A stretch of 7,641 bases of DNA, from the NCBI GenBank assembly GCA_002431715.1, contig DJHI01000259.1:1436-9076 (forward strand), in the 5' to 3' direction. Below, one piece after another: positions 1-5,950 of the stretch (position 1 is the stretch's first letter; every line of letters begins with the position of its first letter). The notes under the pieces were generated by a model, which did no database searches, was not told the origin of the DNA, and worked only from the letters and a program-made list of their open reading frames with translations. The stretch comes from Armatimonadetes bacterium UBA5829. GTDB lineage: Bacteria; Armatimonadota; UBA5829. Position numbers and translations under genes: made by a program.

Positions 1-141
1 GAGCTTGTGCTGCTGCTCTTTCAGCTTCAGCTCACGAGACTTCAGATACCACCCGCGCAGCAGCGCAATTATGGGGATCAGCAGACCTCCCACTACAGGT
101 ATGCCTATTACAATCGCTACTATAAGAACAATCTCATTCAT
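1..141 (-). CDS. Small membrane protein, N-terminal part only (runs off the window)
   Basis: The first 47 codons are present, from an ATG at 141 to the window edge, with no stop. An in-frame TAG lies eight codons upstream and no alternative start falls between, which fixes this ATG. There is no strong Shine-Dalgarno sequence. Residues 4-29 form one long hydrophobic segment (starting IVLIVAIVIGIPVVGGLL). It is followed by an arginine/tryptophan/tyrosine boundary and then a highly charged Lys/Glu/Gln stretch that looks like the start of an amphipathic helix or coiled coil. The expected topology is a single N-terminal membrane anchor with a cytoplasmic helical tail. PspB-type phage-shock proteins have this architecture, but the similarity is one of layout rather than of conserved residues, so no name is assigned. 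It lies 54 bases downstream of the 106-residue gene on the same strand and could share its transcript. Confidence 0.65.
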   Translation of the reverse strand, partial: MNEIVLIVAIVIGIPVVGGLLIPIIALLRGWYLKSRELKLKEQQHKL

Positions 142-195
142 AAGTTTACGATTAGGCGCGCACTACGGCCGTCCCTTTAATTTTTTGTGGAGTAA

Positions 196-516
196 TCATT
201 CAGTGTCTTGGAAGAGAGCGGCGAAGCGGTCGGCATATTGTGATTCTATCGCGGAAAAAGCGAGGTAAAGCGAGAGAGTCCACAGCGCAACTATTGCTTC
301 ATCCGAGGGCATCTCCAATATTTGCGCGAAGAAATCCCGAATTACCTCTTCATATGTGTTGCAGGGCTCATTTAGAACAATACGATTGGAAAATCTTTCG
401 GGAATGACGTCGCTTTCCATCCTGTCGAGGAACTCGCGGACATTAGCCGGTGTGGCATGTGCGAGTCCTTCGCCGAACTCCGAGCGCACAATTTTTCTGA
501 ACTCGTCCAGTTTCAC
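196..516 (-). CDS. Hypothetical helical protein, 106 residues
   Basis: The open frame starts with GTG at 516 and ends with TGA. The GTG is supported by an AGGAG located 10 bases upstream and by a well-formed promoter 37 bases further up (553-581). I do not recognise the family. The protein is acidic and appears almost entirely helical. The N-terminal third (about residues 1-40) is amphipathic and charged. Residues 55-70 are rich in aromatic and acidic residues, and residues 72-92 form a moderately hydrophobic helix (ending LWTLSLYLAFSAI) that could be a packed core helix or a weak membrane-associated segment. It has no signal peptide, no metal-binding cluster and only one cysteine. A small cytoplasmic partner protein would fit, but nothing in the sequence assigns a function. 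The next gene downstream, a small membrane protein, may be co-transcribed. Confidence 0.7.
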   Translation of the reverse strand: MKLDEFRKIVRSEFGEGLAHATPANVREFLDRMESDVIPERFSNRIVLNEPCNTYEEVIRDFFAQILEMPSDEAIVALWTLSLYLAFSAIESQYADRFAALFQDTE

Positions 517-552
517 TTTTGTTGCACTCCTGGATCAATCCCACCCGTACTG

Positions 553-581
553 AATTTAACCGCAAGTAAGCTAGTTGTCAA
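553..581 (-). promoter_or_regulatory. Sigma-70-type promoter for the 106-residue gene
   Basis: On the minus strand there is a perfect -35 TTGACA (581-576), a 17-base spacer and a -10 TAAATT (558-553, four of six consensus bases). The expected start of transcription is near 546, about 30 bases before the GTG start codon and just upstream of its AGGAG. Spacing and position relative to the gene are both what is expected. This promoter separates the small-gene pair from the fruK-like gene that precedes it on the same strand. Confidence 0.65.
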
Positions 582-640
582 TGGGTAAATATTAACGTGG
601 ATCGTATATCGTTGATAGTGTATCGTAATAAGGCCGAGAG

Positions 641-1588
641 TTATGCCTTCGGCGCGGGTTCGGCGATTGATACCTTCACATCTTTAACAAGTGTATCCAC
701 ATCTTCTTTGCTGCCGATATCCGTTCCACTGCTCATGGCTGTAGCCGCTCCGGCAGCGCAGCCAATCTTAAATGCGTCTTGAATATCTTTACTGTTTTCG
801 AGGCCGTAGAGCAATCCGGCGATCAAAGAGTCGCCCGACCCTATTGTGCTCACCGCTTTGACCTGCGGCGATACAGCGCGGTATATTGTGTTTTCATAAC
901 ATGCAACGGCGCCCTGGCTGCCGAGCGAGATTACAACCAGTTCGATTCCGCGCTCCGCCAGACTGAGGGCGCCGCGTGCCACATCTGCAATACTTTCGAA
1001 CTCAACGCCTAAAATACGCTCAGCTTCATCTCTATTCGGCTTAATCATAAACGGTTTGGCCTTTATACCTTCCATAAAAGCCTCTCCGTCGGCGTCAAGA
1101 ACCGTTTTTGCTCCGCCTGCCTGGGCGATTTCGATCAGGACTTTATACACATCCTGATTGACACCGGTCGGTATGCTTCCGCCGAAGACCATATACTCGC
1201 TTTGACGCGCAAGGCTTTTGACCTTATCGATCATCTCTACCAGTTCTCTGTGCTCGATAGGGCCGCCGCGCTCGTTGAACGTGGTCGGGGGAACGTCTGT
1301 AGCCTCCTCCACTGCGATGCAGGTGCGTGTCGGACGCTCAGTGGGGACATAGTCCATCTCGATTCCGGCTTTATCAAGGACCAGCTTGATGAAATCTCCC
1401 GTGTCGCCGCCTAGAAATGTCAGCGCCTTTGTTTCGGTTCCAAGTCTCTGGAGCATTCGGCTGCAGTTTATACCCTTGCCGCCCGCATCAATTTCGAGTT
1501 CTATAACGCGATTGGTGTCGTTAGGCAAAAGCTTGGAGATATGGATGGTCTTGTCGATGGCTGGATTGAGCGTAACGGTAGATATCAT
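641..1588 (-). CDS. fruK: PfkB-family hexose-phosphate kinase (1-phosphofructokinase / tagatose-6-phosphate kinase type)
   Basis: This 315-residue protein is full length for the 1-phosphofructokinase branch of the ribokinase/PfkB family. These are cytoplasmic enzymes that use ATP to phosphorylate a ketohexose phosphate to the bisphosphate. Visible signatures are the substrate-binding start TLNPAIDKT (residues 6-14), the first PfkB signature AGGKGIN (35-41), the KPN motif (183-185), and the second signature with the anion hole and catalytic base, GSGDSLIAG (250-258, catalytic Asp253). The TLNPAID start and overall length favour 1-phosphofructokinase or tagatose-6-phosphate kinase (LacC) over ribokinase or 6-phosphofructokinase-2. 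Those two substrates cannot be separated from sequence alone. The ATG at 1588 is preceded by AAGGGA at 10 bases. The adjacent upstream gene is a class II ketose-bisphosphate aldolase that would cleave the product. No PTS transporter or DeoR-type regulator is in the window. The C-terminal tail after residue 305 is alanine/proline-rich and dispensable-looking. Confidence 0.9.
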   Translation of the reverse strand: MISTVTLNPAIDKTIHISKLLPNDTNRVIELEIDAGGKGINCSRMLQRLGTETKALTFLGGDTGDFIKLVLDKAGIEMDYVPTERPTRTCIAVEEATDVPPTTFNERGGPIEHRELVEMIDKVKSLARQSEYMVFGGSIPTGVNQDVYKVLIEIAQAGGAKTVLDADGEAFMEGIKAKPFMIKPNRDEAERILGVEFESIADVARGALSLAERGIELVVISLGSQGAVACYENTIYRAVSPQVKAVSTIGSGDSLIAGLLYGLENSKDIQDAFKIGCAAGAATAMSSGTDIGSKEDVDTLVKDVKVSIAEPAPKA

Positions 1589-1640
1589 TTATATGCCGTC
1601 CCTTGTAGAAATACTGGTGGAAAGCCGGATAATTAATAAT

Positions 1641-1680
1641 GAGAGTGGAGGCAAAAATCGGCTCGTAGCTCTCCACTCTC
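1641..1680 (-). other. Perfect 10-bp inverted repeat in the aldolase-kinase spacer
   Basis: GAGAGTGGAG (1641-1650) and CTCCACTCTC (1671-1680) are exact reverse complements around a 20-base loop, beginning 13 bases after the aldolase stop codon. In the minus-strand transcript the hairpin is followed by ATTATTAATT rather than a clean U-run, and a T5 lies inside the loop. It may therefore be a leaky terminator or a stabilising or processing hairpin that sets kinase expression below aldolase expression. The kinase's own Shine-Dalgarno sequence lies beyond it, within the same 104-base spacer. Confidence 0.6.
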
Positions 1681-1692
1681 GACTTATACTAT

Positions 1693-2640
1693 TTACTTAA
1701 GCGCTGCGCGCACTTCATTGAGGTGCCCGGCTGAGCCGAGAAGCTCGTTGCGGCTGGCGATGAACTTAGCGTATTCTTCCATAAAGACTTTGCCGATCGG
1801 TCTGAAGTCGAAGACTTCCGGCTTGTCGCGGAAGAACTCGCGGTAGACACGTGTCCACACCAAACGGCCGTCCGTATCGATGTTGATCTTGCAAACGCCG
1901 AGCTTTGCAGCGGGAAGATACTGGTTCGGGTCAACGCCCTTAGCGCCCTTCAAAGCGCCGCCGGCCTTGTTGATTCTCTCGACTTCGTCCTGAGGGACTG
2001 AAGAAGAGCCATGAAGAACGAGCGGATAACCGGGGACGAGCTTCTGGATTGCTTCGACTACCTCGAAGTGAAGACCCTGACCACCGGAGAACTTGAACGC
2101 GCCATGGCTGGTTCCTATTGCACAGGCAAGGCTGTCGCAGCCCGACTTTTCGATGAACTCAGCGGCCTGTTTGGGGTCGGTGAGGTGAGCATTGGACTCG
2201 TCAACAGCGATGTCTTCTTCAACTCCGCCGAGCTGACCAAGTTCCGCCTCGACGCTGATTCCCTTGGCGTGGGCCTTCTCGACCACTCTCTTGGTGATTG
2301 CGATATTCTCTTCAAAAGACTCGTGGCTGGCATCGATCATAACCGATGAATAGAAACCGCTCTCAATGCAGTCGTAGCAGGTAGCTTCATCGCCGTGATC
2401 AAGATGCACTGCAAAAACGGCATCCGGGAAGATCTGATCTGCTGCGCGGATCATTCCTTCAAGCATGAGCTTGTTGGTGTAGCTGCGAGCGCCTTTGGAA
2501 ATCTGGATGATAAACGGTGCTTTGCTTGCCATGTTGCCCTGGAAGAGGCCCATGGTCTGTTCGGCGTTGTTGATATTGTAAGCGCCGAGAGCATATTTGC
2601 CGTAGGCCTGCTCGAATAGTTGCTTGGTTGTTACGATCAT
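1693..2640 (-). CDS. fba: Class II (zinc-dependent) fructose-bisphosphate / ketose-bisphosphate aldolase
   Basis: The protein has 315 residues and covers the whole class II aldolase barrel. It reversibly cleaves fructose 1,6-bisphosphate (or tagatose bisphosphate) to dihydroxyacetone phosphate and glyceraldehyde 3-phosphate in the cytoplasm. Family landmarks are YNINN (21-25), the HLDHGDE block (79-85) with catalytic Asp81 and zinc ligand His82, VEAELGQLGG (130-139) with a conserved acidic ligand, GTSHGAFK (176-183) with zinc ligand His179, LHGSSS (209-214) with zinc ligand His210, and the phosphate-binding INIDTD (252-257). The LHGSSSVPQ form and the insertion after it (about 222-245) resemble the longer Fba subgroup more than short GatY/KbaY enzymes. 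The neighbouring sugar kinase still leaves a tagatose role possible. The start is certain: ATG with AAGGGG eight bases upstream. HPF lies upstream on the same strand but is separated by about 220 bases holding a terminator-like hairpin. Confidence 0.93.
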   Translation of the reverse strand: MIVTTKQLFEQAYGKYALGAYNINNAEQTMGLFQGNMASKAPFIIQISKGARSYTNKLMLEGMIRAADQIFPDAVFAVHLDHGDEATCYDCIESGFYSSVMIDASHESFEENIAITKRVVEKAHAKGISVEAELGQLGGVEEDIAVDESNAHLTDPKQAAEFIEKSGCDSLACAIGTSHGAFKFSGGQGLHFEVVEAIQKLVPGYPLVLHGSSSVPQDEVERINKAGGALKGAKGVDPNQYLPAAKLGVCKINIDTDGRLVWTRVYREFFRDKPEVFDFRPIGKVFMEEYAKFIASRNELLGSAGHLNEVRAALK

Positions 2641-2698
2641 TTTGTTTTCCCCTTATAATAATCGCGGGTTTTGGTCCCCACGTGACCTTCCGTACAGC

Positions 2699-2729
2699 AA
2701 AAATCGCCGTCCCGGTAAGCCGGGATGGC
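2699..2729 (-). terminator. Hairpin plus T5: probable intrinsic terminator after hpf
   Basis: Read on the minus strand, GCCATCCCGG (2729-2720) pairs with CCGGGACGGC (2715-2706) over a four-base loop, giving a ten-base stem with one mismatched (A-C on this strand) position. It is followed by GA and TTTTT (2703-2699). This is the textbook layout of a factor-independent terminator. It lies about 135 bases beyond the hpf stop and about 60 bases before the aldolase start. It could simply end the hpf transcript, or it could be an attenuator in a long aldolase leader. No convincing promoter was found between it and the aldolase gene, which makes partial read-through plausible. Confidence 0.55.
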
Positions 2730-2764
2730 ACCTTGCACTTGCAACAAGCGCTGAAGAAACAAAA

Positions 2765-2860
2765 CTTATCTAAAACCGATACCCTGGGGCCGGATTTCCA
2801 AACTCTGACCTTTGCGGTGGCGACGGAAATCGCCACCGGGGCGAACAAGCTTATCTAAAA
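2765..2860. repeat. Direct repeat flanking a hairpin in the hpf-fba spacer
   Basis: The 11-base sequence CTTATCTAAAA occurs exactly at 2765-2775 and 2850-2860, start to start 85 bases apart. Both copies are preceded by a similar ACAA-containing run, so the related stretch extends to roughly 17 bases. The second copy abuts the hpf stop codon. Between them lies a 9-bp inverted repeat (CGGTGGCGA at 2815-2823, TCGCCACCG at 2830-2838, six-base loop) that has no U-run after it on either strand. The arrangement suggests a small duplicated or inserted intergenic element. Function is unknown. Confidence 0.5.
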
Positions 2861-2862
2861 GC

Positions 2863-3426
2863 CTAAAGCGGCTCTATAAGACCGTAATTGCCGTCGTCTC
2901 TCTTGTAGACCACGTTCACATCTTCCGTCTGGGCATTTCTAAAGACGAAAAAGTCGTGATGCAGAAGCTCCATCTGCTGAGCAGCTTCTTCCGGAGTCAT
3001 CGGCTTCATCGCGAATTTCTTGGTGCGCACAACAACCGGCGCTTCCTCGATCTCGCCTTCATATCCTTCGGGGCCGAGCGATTCAGCCCTTATTCCCTCG
3101 CGAATGCTCTCTTTCTCTTTAGGGCCCTCGGCAATCGTCTTGCCGTAAAGCTTGCCCTTGAATTTCCTTACGCGGTTCTCGAGCTTTTCAACAACCTGAT
3201 CTATGGAACCATACATATCGGTTCCGCGGCGCTCTTCGCCTCGAAGAAGGATACCGTCTCCTTCCAACTGCACTTCAACCTGGTGCAGACCGCGCTGCAC
3301 GCTCATAATAACAGTCGCTCCCTTGAGATTCTGGAAATATTTCTCAAGCTTAGGAAGCTTCTTCTCAACATATGTTTTAAGGGCATCTGTAACCTCAAAG
3401 TTCTTGCCCTTAATTTGAATCAGCAT
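2863..3426 (-). CDS. hpf: Long-form ribosome hibernation promoting factor
   Basis: This 187-residue protein has the two-domain layout of long HPF, which inactivates ribosomes in slow growth by occupying the 30S decoding region and pairing 70S particles into 100S dimers. Residues 1-97 form the S30AE/RaiA domain: strand MLIQIKGKNFEVTDALK, then helix YVEKKLPKLEKYF, then strands with RGLHQVEVQL, then a basic helix around VVEKLENRVRKFKGKLYGK. A charged flexible linker spans about 98-130. Residues 131-187 form the dimerisation domain with the characteristic VVRTKKFAMKPMTPEEA and HHDFFVFRNAQTEDVNVVY stretches, ending YGLIEPL. Both domains are complete. The ATG at 3426 has AGGAG 11 bases upstream, slightly long spacing, but no better in-frame start exists. 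A consensus-like promoter (3562-3591) gives a leader of about 130 bases with a small CCCCC/GGGGG hairpin at 3462-3474. Confidence 0.95.
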   Translation of the reverse strand: MLIQIKGKNFEVTDALKTYVEKKLPKLEKYFQNLKGATVIMSVQRGLHQVEVQLEGDGILLRGEERRGTDMYGSIDQVVEKLENRVRKFKGKLYGKTIAEGPKEKESIREGIRAESLGPEGYEGEIEEAPVVVRTKKFAMKPMTPEEAAQQMELLHHDFFVFRNAQTEDVNVVYKRDDGNYGLIEPL

Positions 3427-3561
3427 TACGATTAATGCTCCTTTCGCACACCCTTTTCGAGCCCCCAGTGGGGGTTGCCCACTTGTATCGATTAAAGAAA
3501 CAGTCCGCTTCGAATATTTGATTTCTTGTCTACAGCCAGACAGTATCTTAGGAGCTTCGAA

Positions 3562-3591
3562 AGTTTATCATATTTTCCGGTTGGCTGTCAA
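3562..3591 (-). promoter_or_regulatory. Sigma-70-type promoter for hpf
   Basis: On the minus strand there is a perfect -35 TTGACA (3591-3586), an 18-base spacer and -10 TAAACT (3567-3562). A shifted reading, GATAAA with a 16-base spacer, is also possible. The predicted start near 3555 leaves a leader of about 130 bases before hpf. A 7-bp inverted repeat, ACAGCCA at 3532-3538 with TGGCTGT at 3582-3588, overlaps the -35 region and could be an operator half-site pair or coincidence. Confidence 0.55.
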
Positions 3592-3625
3592 TGAATAAGG
3601 GCATGTCGGCTTTCCGTATATAGCC

Positions 3626-3660
3626 CAAAATATAAAATCCCAAATCTAAAATACTAAATC
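3626..3660. repeat. A-rich degenerate tandem tract after the minus-strand URO-D-like gene
   Basis: The plus strand reads as imperfect copies of a roughly 10-base unit of the type AAATCCCAAATC / TAAAATACTAAATC (3626-3660), ending at the stop codon of the URO-D-like gene. No stem-loop accompanies it, so it is not an intrinsic terminator. It resembles low-complexity intergenic filler and has counterparts elsewhere in the window (5888-5914 and 5948-5981). Confidence 0.4.
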
Positions 3661-4615
3661 AGTAGTTTCCTTCTTTGCGCCAGATATCGAGCATCAATTC
3701 ATATCGCGCAAGCCGCATGCCGGTGTAGATGCAGTTGCTTGTAGAAAATATATACCCACCACCGGGCATGCCATGCTTAAGCGCATATCTTGCGGATTCG
3801 ACGACTTCTTCATCGGTGCCCGTATCCAGAAGGCCGCAGTTGACATTGCCTATCAGGCAGACTTTATCACCATAGAGCCTTTTAACTTCGGCGATGTCCA
3901 CGCCTGCCTGAGGGTCTAGCGAGTGAAGGGCATGAGGGTTTGCTTCAACCAGTTGGTCGATGATGGGCATAATATTGCCGTCTGTGTGCTTTATGGCATA
4001 GAACCCCAAATCACGATGTCCTTTTATCAGTTTAGCAAGATACGGAGCGACAAATTCGCTGAACTGAGCAGGGCTGAGAAATGGCCCGGTATTGAGACAA
4101 TAGTCCGAGCATAATGCCCAGCCGTCCAAGGCGCCATGCTTTGCATATTTTTCAGCCAGTTCGAGCATATTATCGACATTCTTGTCCGCTTCGGCCTTCA
4201 AGCCTTCAGGATCATCAGCCATGCGATAGCTGAACTCCAGCATTCCTTCGCCGCCGGGTATTGCGTATGTCGCATCGCCGTGAAGCATGAGAAAGTACTT
4301 GTCGCCGCTTTTTTCACGAATTATATCAAGCAGCTTTATCGTTTCTTCGTAGTGATACGGATTGGCCTGTGGAAAGATAGCGTTGTGCTCATACTTTTCC
4401 GCCGACATTATGTATGTGTCGGCTATATCGATTCTGTGAAGTTGGCGCTCCTTCTCTTCCATCTGATCCCATTGGTTGAAACACCTCTGGGATGGATGCA
4501 GTTTACCGAGAGCCTCCATCGTTAGGAAGAACACCAGTTCAAAGTGAGGCACGCGGCCTGTTATAGGCTGGCGGTTCAAAGCGGCAATAAATTTTTCTCT
4601 GGGTGTTATGGTCAT
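3659..4615 (-). CDS. URO-D superfamily protein (uroporphyrinogen-decarboxylase-like), 318 residues
   Basis: The C-terminal half carries the hallmarks of the URO-D fold: IKHTDGNIMPIIDQL (208-222), the SLDPQAGVDIAEVKRLYGD block (232-250), LIGNVNCGLL (254-263) and the final GGGYIFSTSNCI (285-296). The start TPREKFIAALNRQP is the usual superfamily opening. It lacks the MRQAGRY motif of true HemE, so it should not be annotated as the haem enzyme. Related URO-D-like proteins include corrinoid-dependent methyltransferases (MtaA, MtbA, CmuA). Those use a His-x-Cys...Cys zinc site, whereas here the corresponding position reads H210-T-D-G and only Cys295 lies near the expected distal ligand, so the catalytic chemistry is uncertain. 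The ATG at 4615 has a weak GGGG six bases upstream. It is divergent from a second URO-D-like gene. No corrinoid protein or transporter is in view. Confidence 0.85.
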   Translation of the reverse strand: MTITPREKFIAALNRQPITGRVPHFELVFFLTMEALGKLHPSQRCFNQWDQMEEKERQLHRIDIADTYIMSAEKYEHNAIFPQANPYHYEETIKLLDIIREKSGDKYFLMLHGDATYAIPGGEGMLEFSYRMADDPEGLKAEADKNVDNMLELAEKYAKHGALDGWALCSDYCLNTGPFLSPAQFSEFVAPYLAKLIKGHRDLGFYAIKHTDGNIMPIIDQLVEANPHALHSLDPQAGVDIAEVKRLYGDKVCLIGNVNCGLLDTGTDEEVVESARYALKHGMPGGGYIFSTSNCIYTGMRLARYELMLDIWRKEGNY

Positions 4616-4636
4616 GAATTTCCCCGTTGTTTTCTT

Positions 4637-4690
4637 AAGGTATATGCTCGATTTAAGTAAGTGCGAGATTATTTCCTCCCTTAATACCTT
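4637..4690. repeat. Inverted repeat in the divergent URO-D spacer
   Basis: AAGGTAT (4637-4643) and ATACCTT (4684-4690) are exact reverse complements 40 bases apart in the 146-base intergenic region shared by the two divergent URO-D-like genes. A smaller CTCG/CGAG pair (4647-4650, 4664-4667) lies between them. The placement would suit a shared operator for a regulator acting on both promoters, but seven bases is short enough to be chance. Confidence 0.3.
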
Positions 4691-4728
4691 CCAATGGAGG
4701 ACTCTGCGCTTATATTGCCAAACAATGT

Positions 4729-4752
4729 CATAATATTACAAAAAAACAAGGA
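4729..4752 (+). promoter_or_regulatory. -10-like element and ribosome-binding site of the plus-strand URO-D-like gene
   Basis: CATAAT (4729-4734), overlapping TAATAT, is a plausible -10 element, although no good -35 sits 16-18 bases upstream. AAGGA (4748-4752) is nine bases before the ATG at 4762 and decides that start. The implied leader would be only about 20 bases. Confidence 0.35.
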
Positions 4753-4761
4753 TGATAACTA

Positions 4762-5880
4762 ATGAACAACCGGCAGCGTGCCCTGGCAGTTTTGAATTAC
4801 AAGAATTACGACCGGCTTCCGATAGTCCACTTTGGCTACTGGCATGAGACCCTTGCAAAATGGGCGAACGAAGGCCACATATCACACGAGGATGCTAAGG
4901 GTTGGGGCGACGGCAACGACATAGACAAGTCTATTTCCGCAAAGCTGGGTTTTGATTTCGGTTGGACGTCAAAAGCCGGAAGTAATGTGGAAATTTTGCC
5001 GTCATTCGAAAGAAGAGTCGTTGAGGAGATGTCTGATGGTGCTCGTAAGGTTCTGAATCAATATGGAGTAATCGTTCTCGAAAAAGACGGTGCGGGTTCT
5101 ATTCCAATGGAGATCGATCACATGCTCAAGGGTAGAGCAGAATGGGAGGAGCATTTTCTTCCCAGGCTGCAGTTTGCTCCCGAACGTGTGGGCATAAATA
5201 GTGAGCTGAAGGCAAAACTGGAAGATGAAAATGACTTGGAGATTCGTGGTATATACGTAGGCAGCCTATTCGGAATGATCCGTAACTGGCTCGGAGTTGA
5301 GGAAACGGCCTATCTTCAGGTAGACGACCCGGATCTCTTTGATGAGATCATAGATACAGTCGGAAATTTGGCCTATAAATGCGCCCAAACCGCTATGAGT
5401 ATAACCACCGCCTTTGACTTCGGCCATTTCTGGGAGGATATCTGCTTCAAAAGCGGTCCATTAATCAACCCGAGAGTCTTTAATGAAAAGGTGGGTCCTC
5501 ACTATAAGCGGATTACCGATCTTCTCAACAAGAACGGCATTAATATCGTCTCGCTCGACTGCGATGGTATGATAGACGCTCTAATTCCCACCTGGTTTGA
5601 AAACGGGGTAAACACGATGTTCCCGATTGAGGTCGGGACGTGGAATGCGAGCATCGCGCCCTGGCGGGAGATGTATGGCCGCGAGCTTAGAGGTGTCGGC
5701 GGCATGGACAAGAAAGTCTTTGCATACGACTATGCAGCAATTGATGCCGAGATAGAACGACTTAAGCCTCTCGTCGCTCTCGGTGGCTATATACCATGCC
5801 CGGATCATCGAATTCCGCCGGATGCAAAGTGGGAGAATGTGCAGTATTATTGCGAGAAGATGCGCAAAGCATTTGGGTAG
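4762..5880 (+). CDS. URO-D superfamily protein, 372 residues
   Basis: This is a second URO-D-fold protein, not a close copy of its divergent neighbour (54 residues longer, different motifs). It opens with the superfamily start NNRQRALAVLNYKNYDRLPI. It carries FWEDICFKSGPLINP (223-237), a conserved barrel block in URO-D-like proteins of unknown substrate. It then has IVSLDCDGMIDALIP (262-276), FPIEVGTWN (287-295), GVGGMDKKVF (311-320) and the closing GGYIPCPDHRIPPD (341-354). The HemE MRQAGRY motif is absent. The LDCDG segment replaces the H-x-C or H-x-D-G segment, and Cys346 lies at the distal position. Cys267 and Cys346 could be metal ligands, but this is inference. It is probably a cytoplasmic methyltransferase-like or decarboxylase-like enzyme acting in catabolism of a methylated or aromatic compound, with the substrate unknown. 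It is the only plus-strand gene in the window and ends at the shared terminator at 5915-5950. Confidence 0.88.
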   Translation: MNNRQRALAVLNYKNYDRLPIVHFGYWHETLAKWANEGHISHEDAKGWGDGNDIDKSISAKLGFDFGWTSKAGSNVEILPSFERRVVEEMSDGARKVLNQYGVIVLEKDGAGSIPMEIDHMLKGRAEWEEHFLPRLQFAPERVGINSELKAKLEDENDLEIRGIYVGSLFGMIRNWLGVEETAYLQVDDPDLFDEIIDTVGNLAYKCAQTAMSITTAFDFGHFWEDICFKSGPLINPRVFNEKVGPHYKRITDLLNKNGINIVSLDCDGMIDALIPTWFENGVNTMFPIEVGTWNASIAPWREMYGRELRGVGGMDKKVFAYDYAAIDAEIERLKPLVALGGYIPCPDHRIPPDAKWENVQYYCEKMRKAFG

Positions 5881-5887
5881 AGCGTAT

Positions 5888-5914
5888 AGGAAATAGGAAT
5901 TAGGAAAAACAGGA
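5888..5914. repeat. AGGAA-type degenerate tandem tract
   Basis: Just after the plus-strand URO-D-like stop codon the sequence consists of four imperfect AGGAA-containing units (AGGAAATAGGAATTAGGAAA and onward). It contains no coding potential. It supplies the T-rich tract that follows the shared hairpin when read on the minus strand. Confidence 0.4.
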
Positions 5915-5950
5915 AATGGGGCTGATAATAAATCTGCCCCATTGATTTTT
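5915..5950. terminator. Bidirectional intrinsic terminator between convergent genes
   Basis: AATGGGGC (5915-5922) and GCCCCATT (5936-5943) form a perfect eight-base stem around a 13-base loop. On the plus strand the stem is followed by GA and TTTTT (5946-5950), terminating the URO-D-like gene 35 bases after its stop. On the minus strand the stem is followed by a T-rich tract containing T5 (complement of 5905-5909), so it can also stop the GGDEF transcript, whose stop codon at 5963 is 13 bases before the hairpin. Confidence 0.7.

Noticed and set aside
5..268. Plus-strand open frame of 87 codons at the left edge
   Set aside because: It runs antisense to two better supported minus-strand genes, including a membrane protein start at 141, has low-complexity Ser/Arg/Ile content and no ribosome-binding site.
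633..653. Hairpin at the end of the kinase gene as a terminator
   Set aside because: The stem is only five base pairs, overlaps the stop codon and is followed by TTATTA rather than a U-run. It is too weak to call.
2459..2848. Minus-strand frame of 129 codons spanning the hpf-fba spacer and the start of fba
   Set aside because: It overlaps fba in another frame and crosses the terminator hairpin. The translated sequence has no recognisable domain.
2641..2862. Known riboswitch (cyclic-di-GMP, fluoride, guanidine or raiA-type RNA) in the hpf-fba spacer
   Set aside because: None of the conserved cores I know could be found. Only generic hairpins and a direct repeat are visible.
2812..3435. Plus-strand open frame of 207 codons opposite hpf
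   Set aside because: It is a mirror of the hpf coding sequence, which has two full recognised domains, a promoter and a ribosome-binding site.
3659..5880. Calling either URO-D-like gene hemE (uroporphyrinogen decarboxylase)
   Set aside because: The HemE signature MRQAGRY and its surrounding N-terminal block are absent in both proteins.
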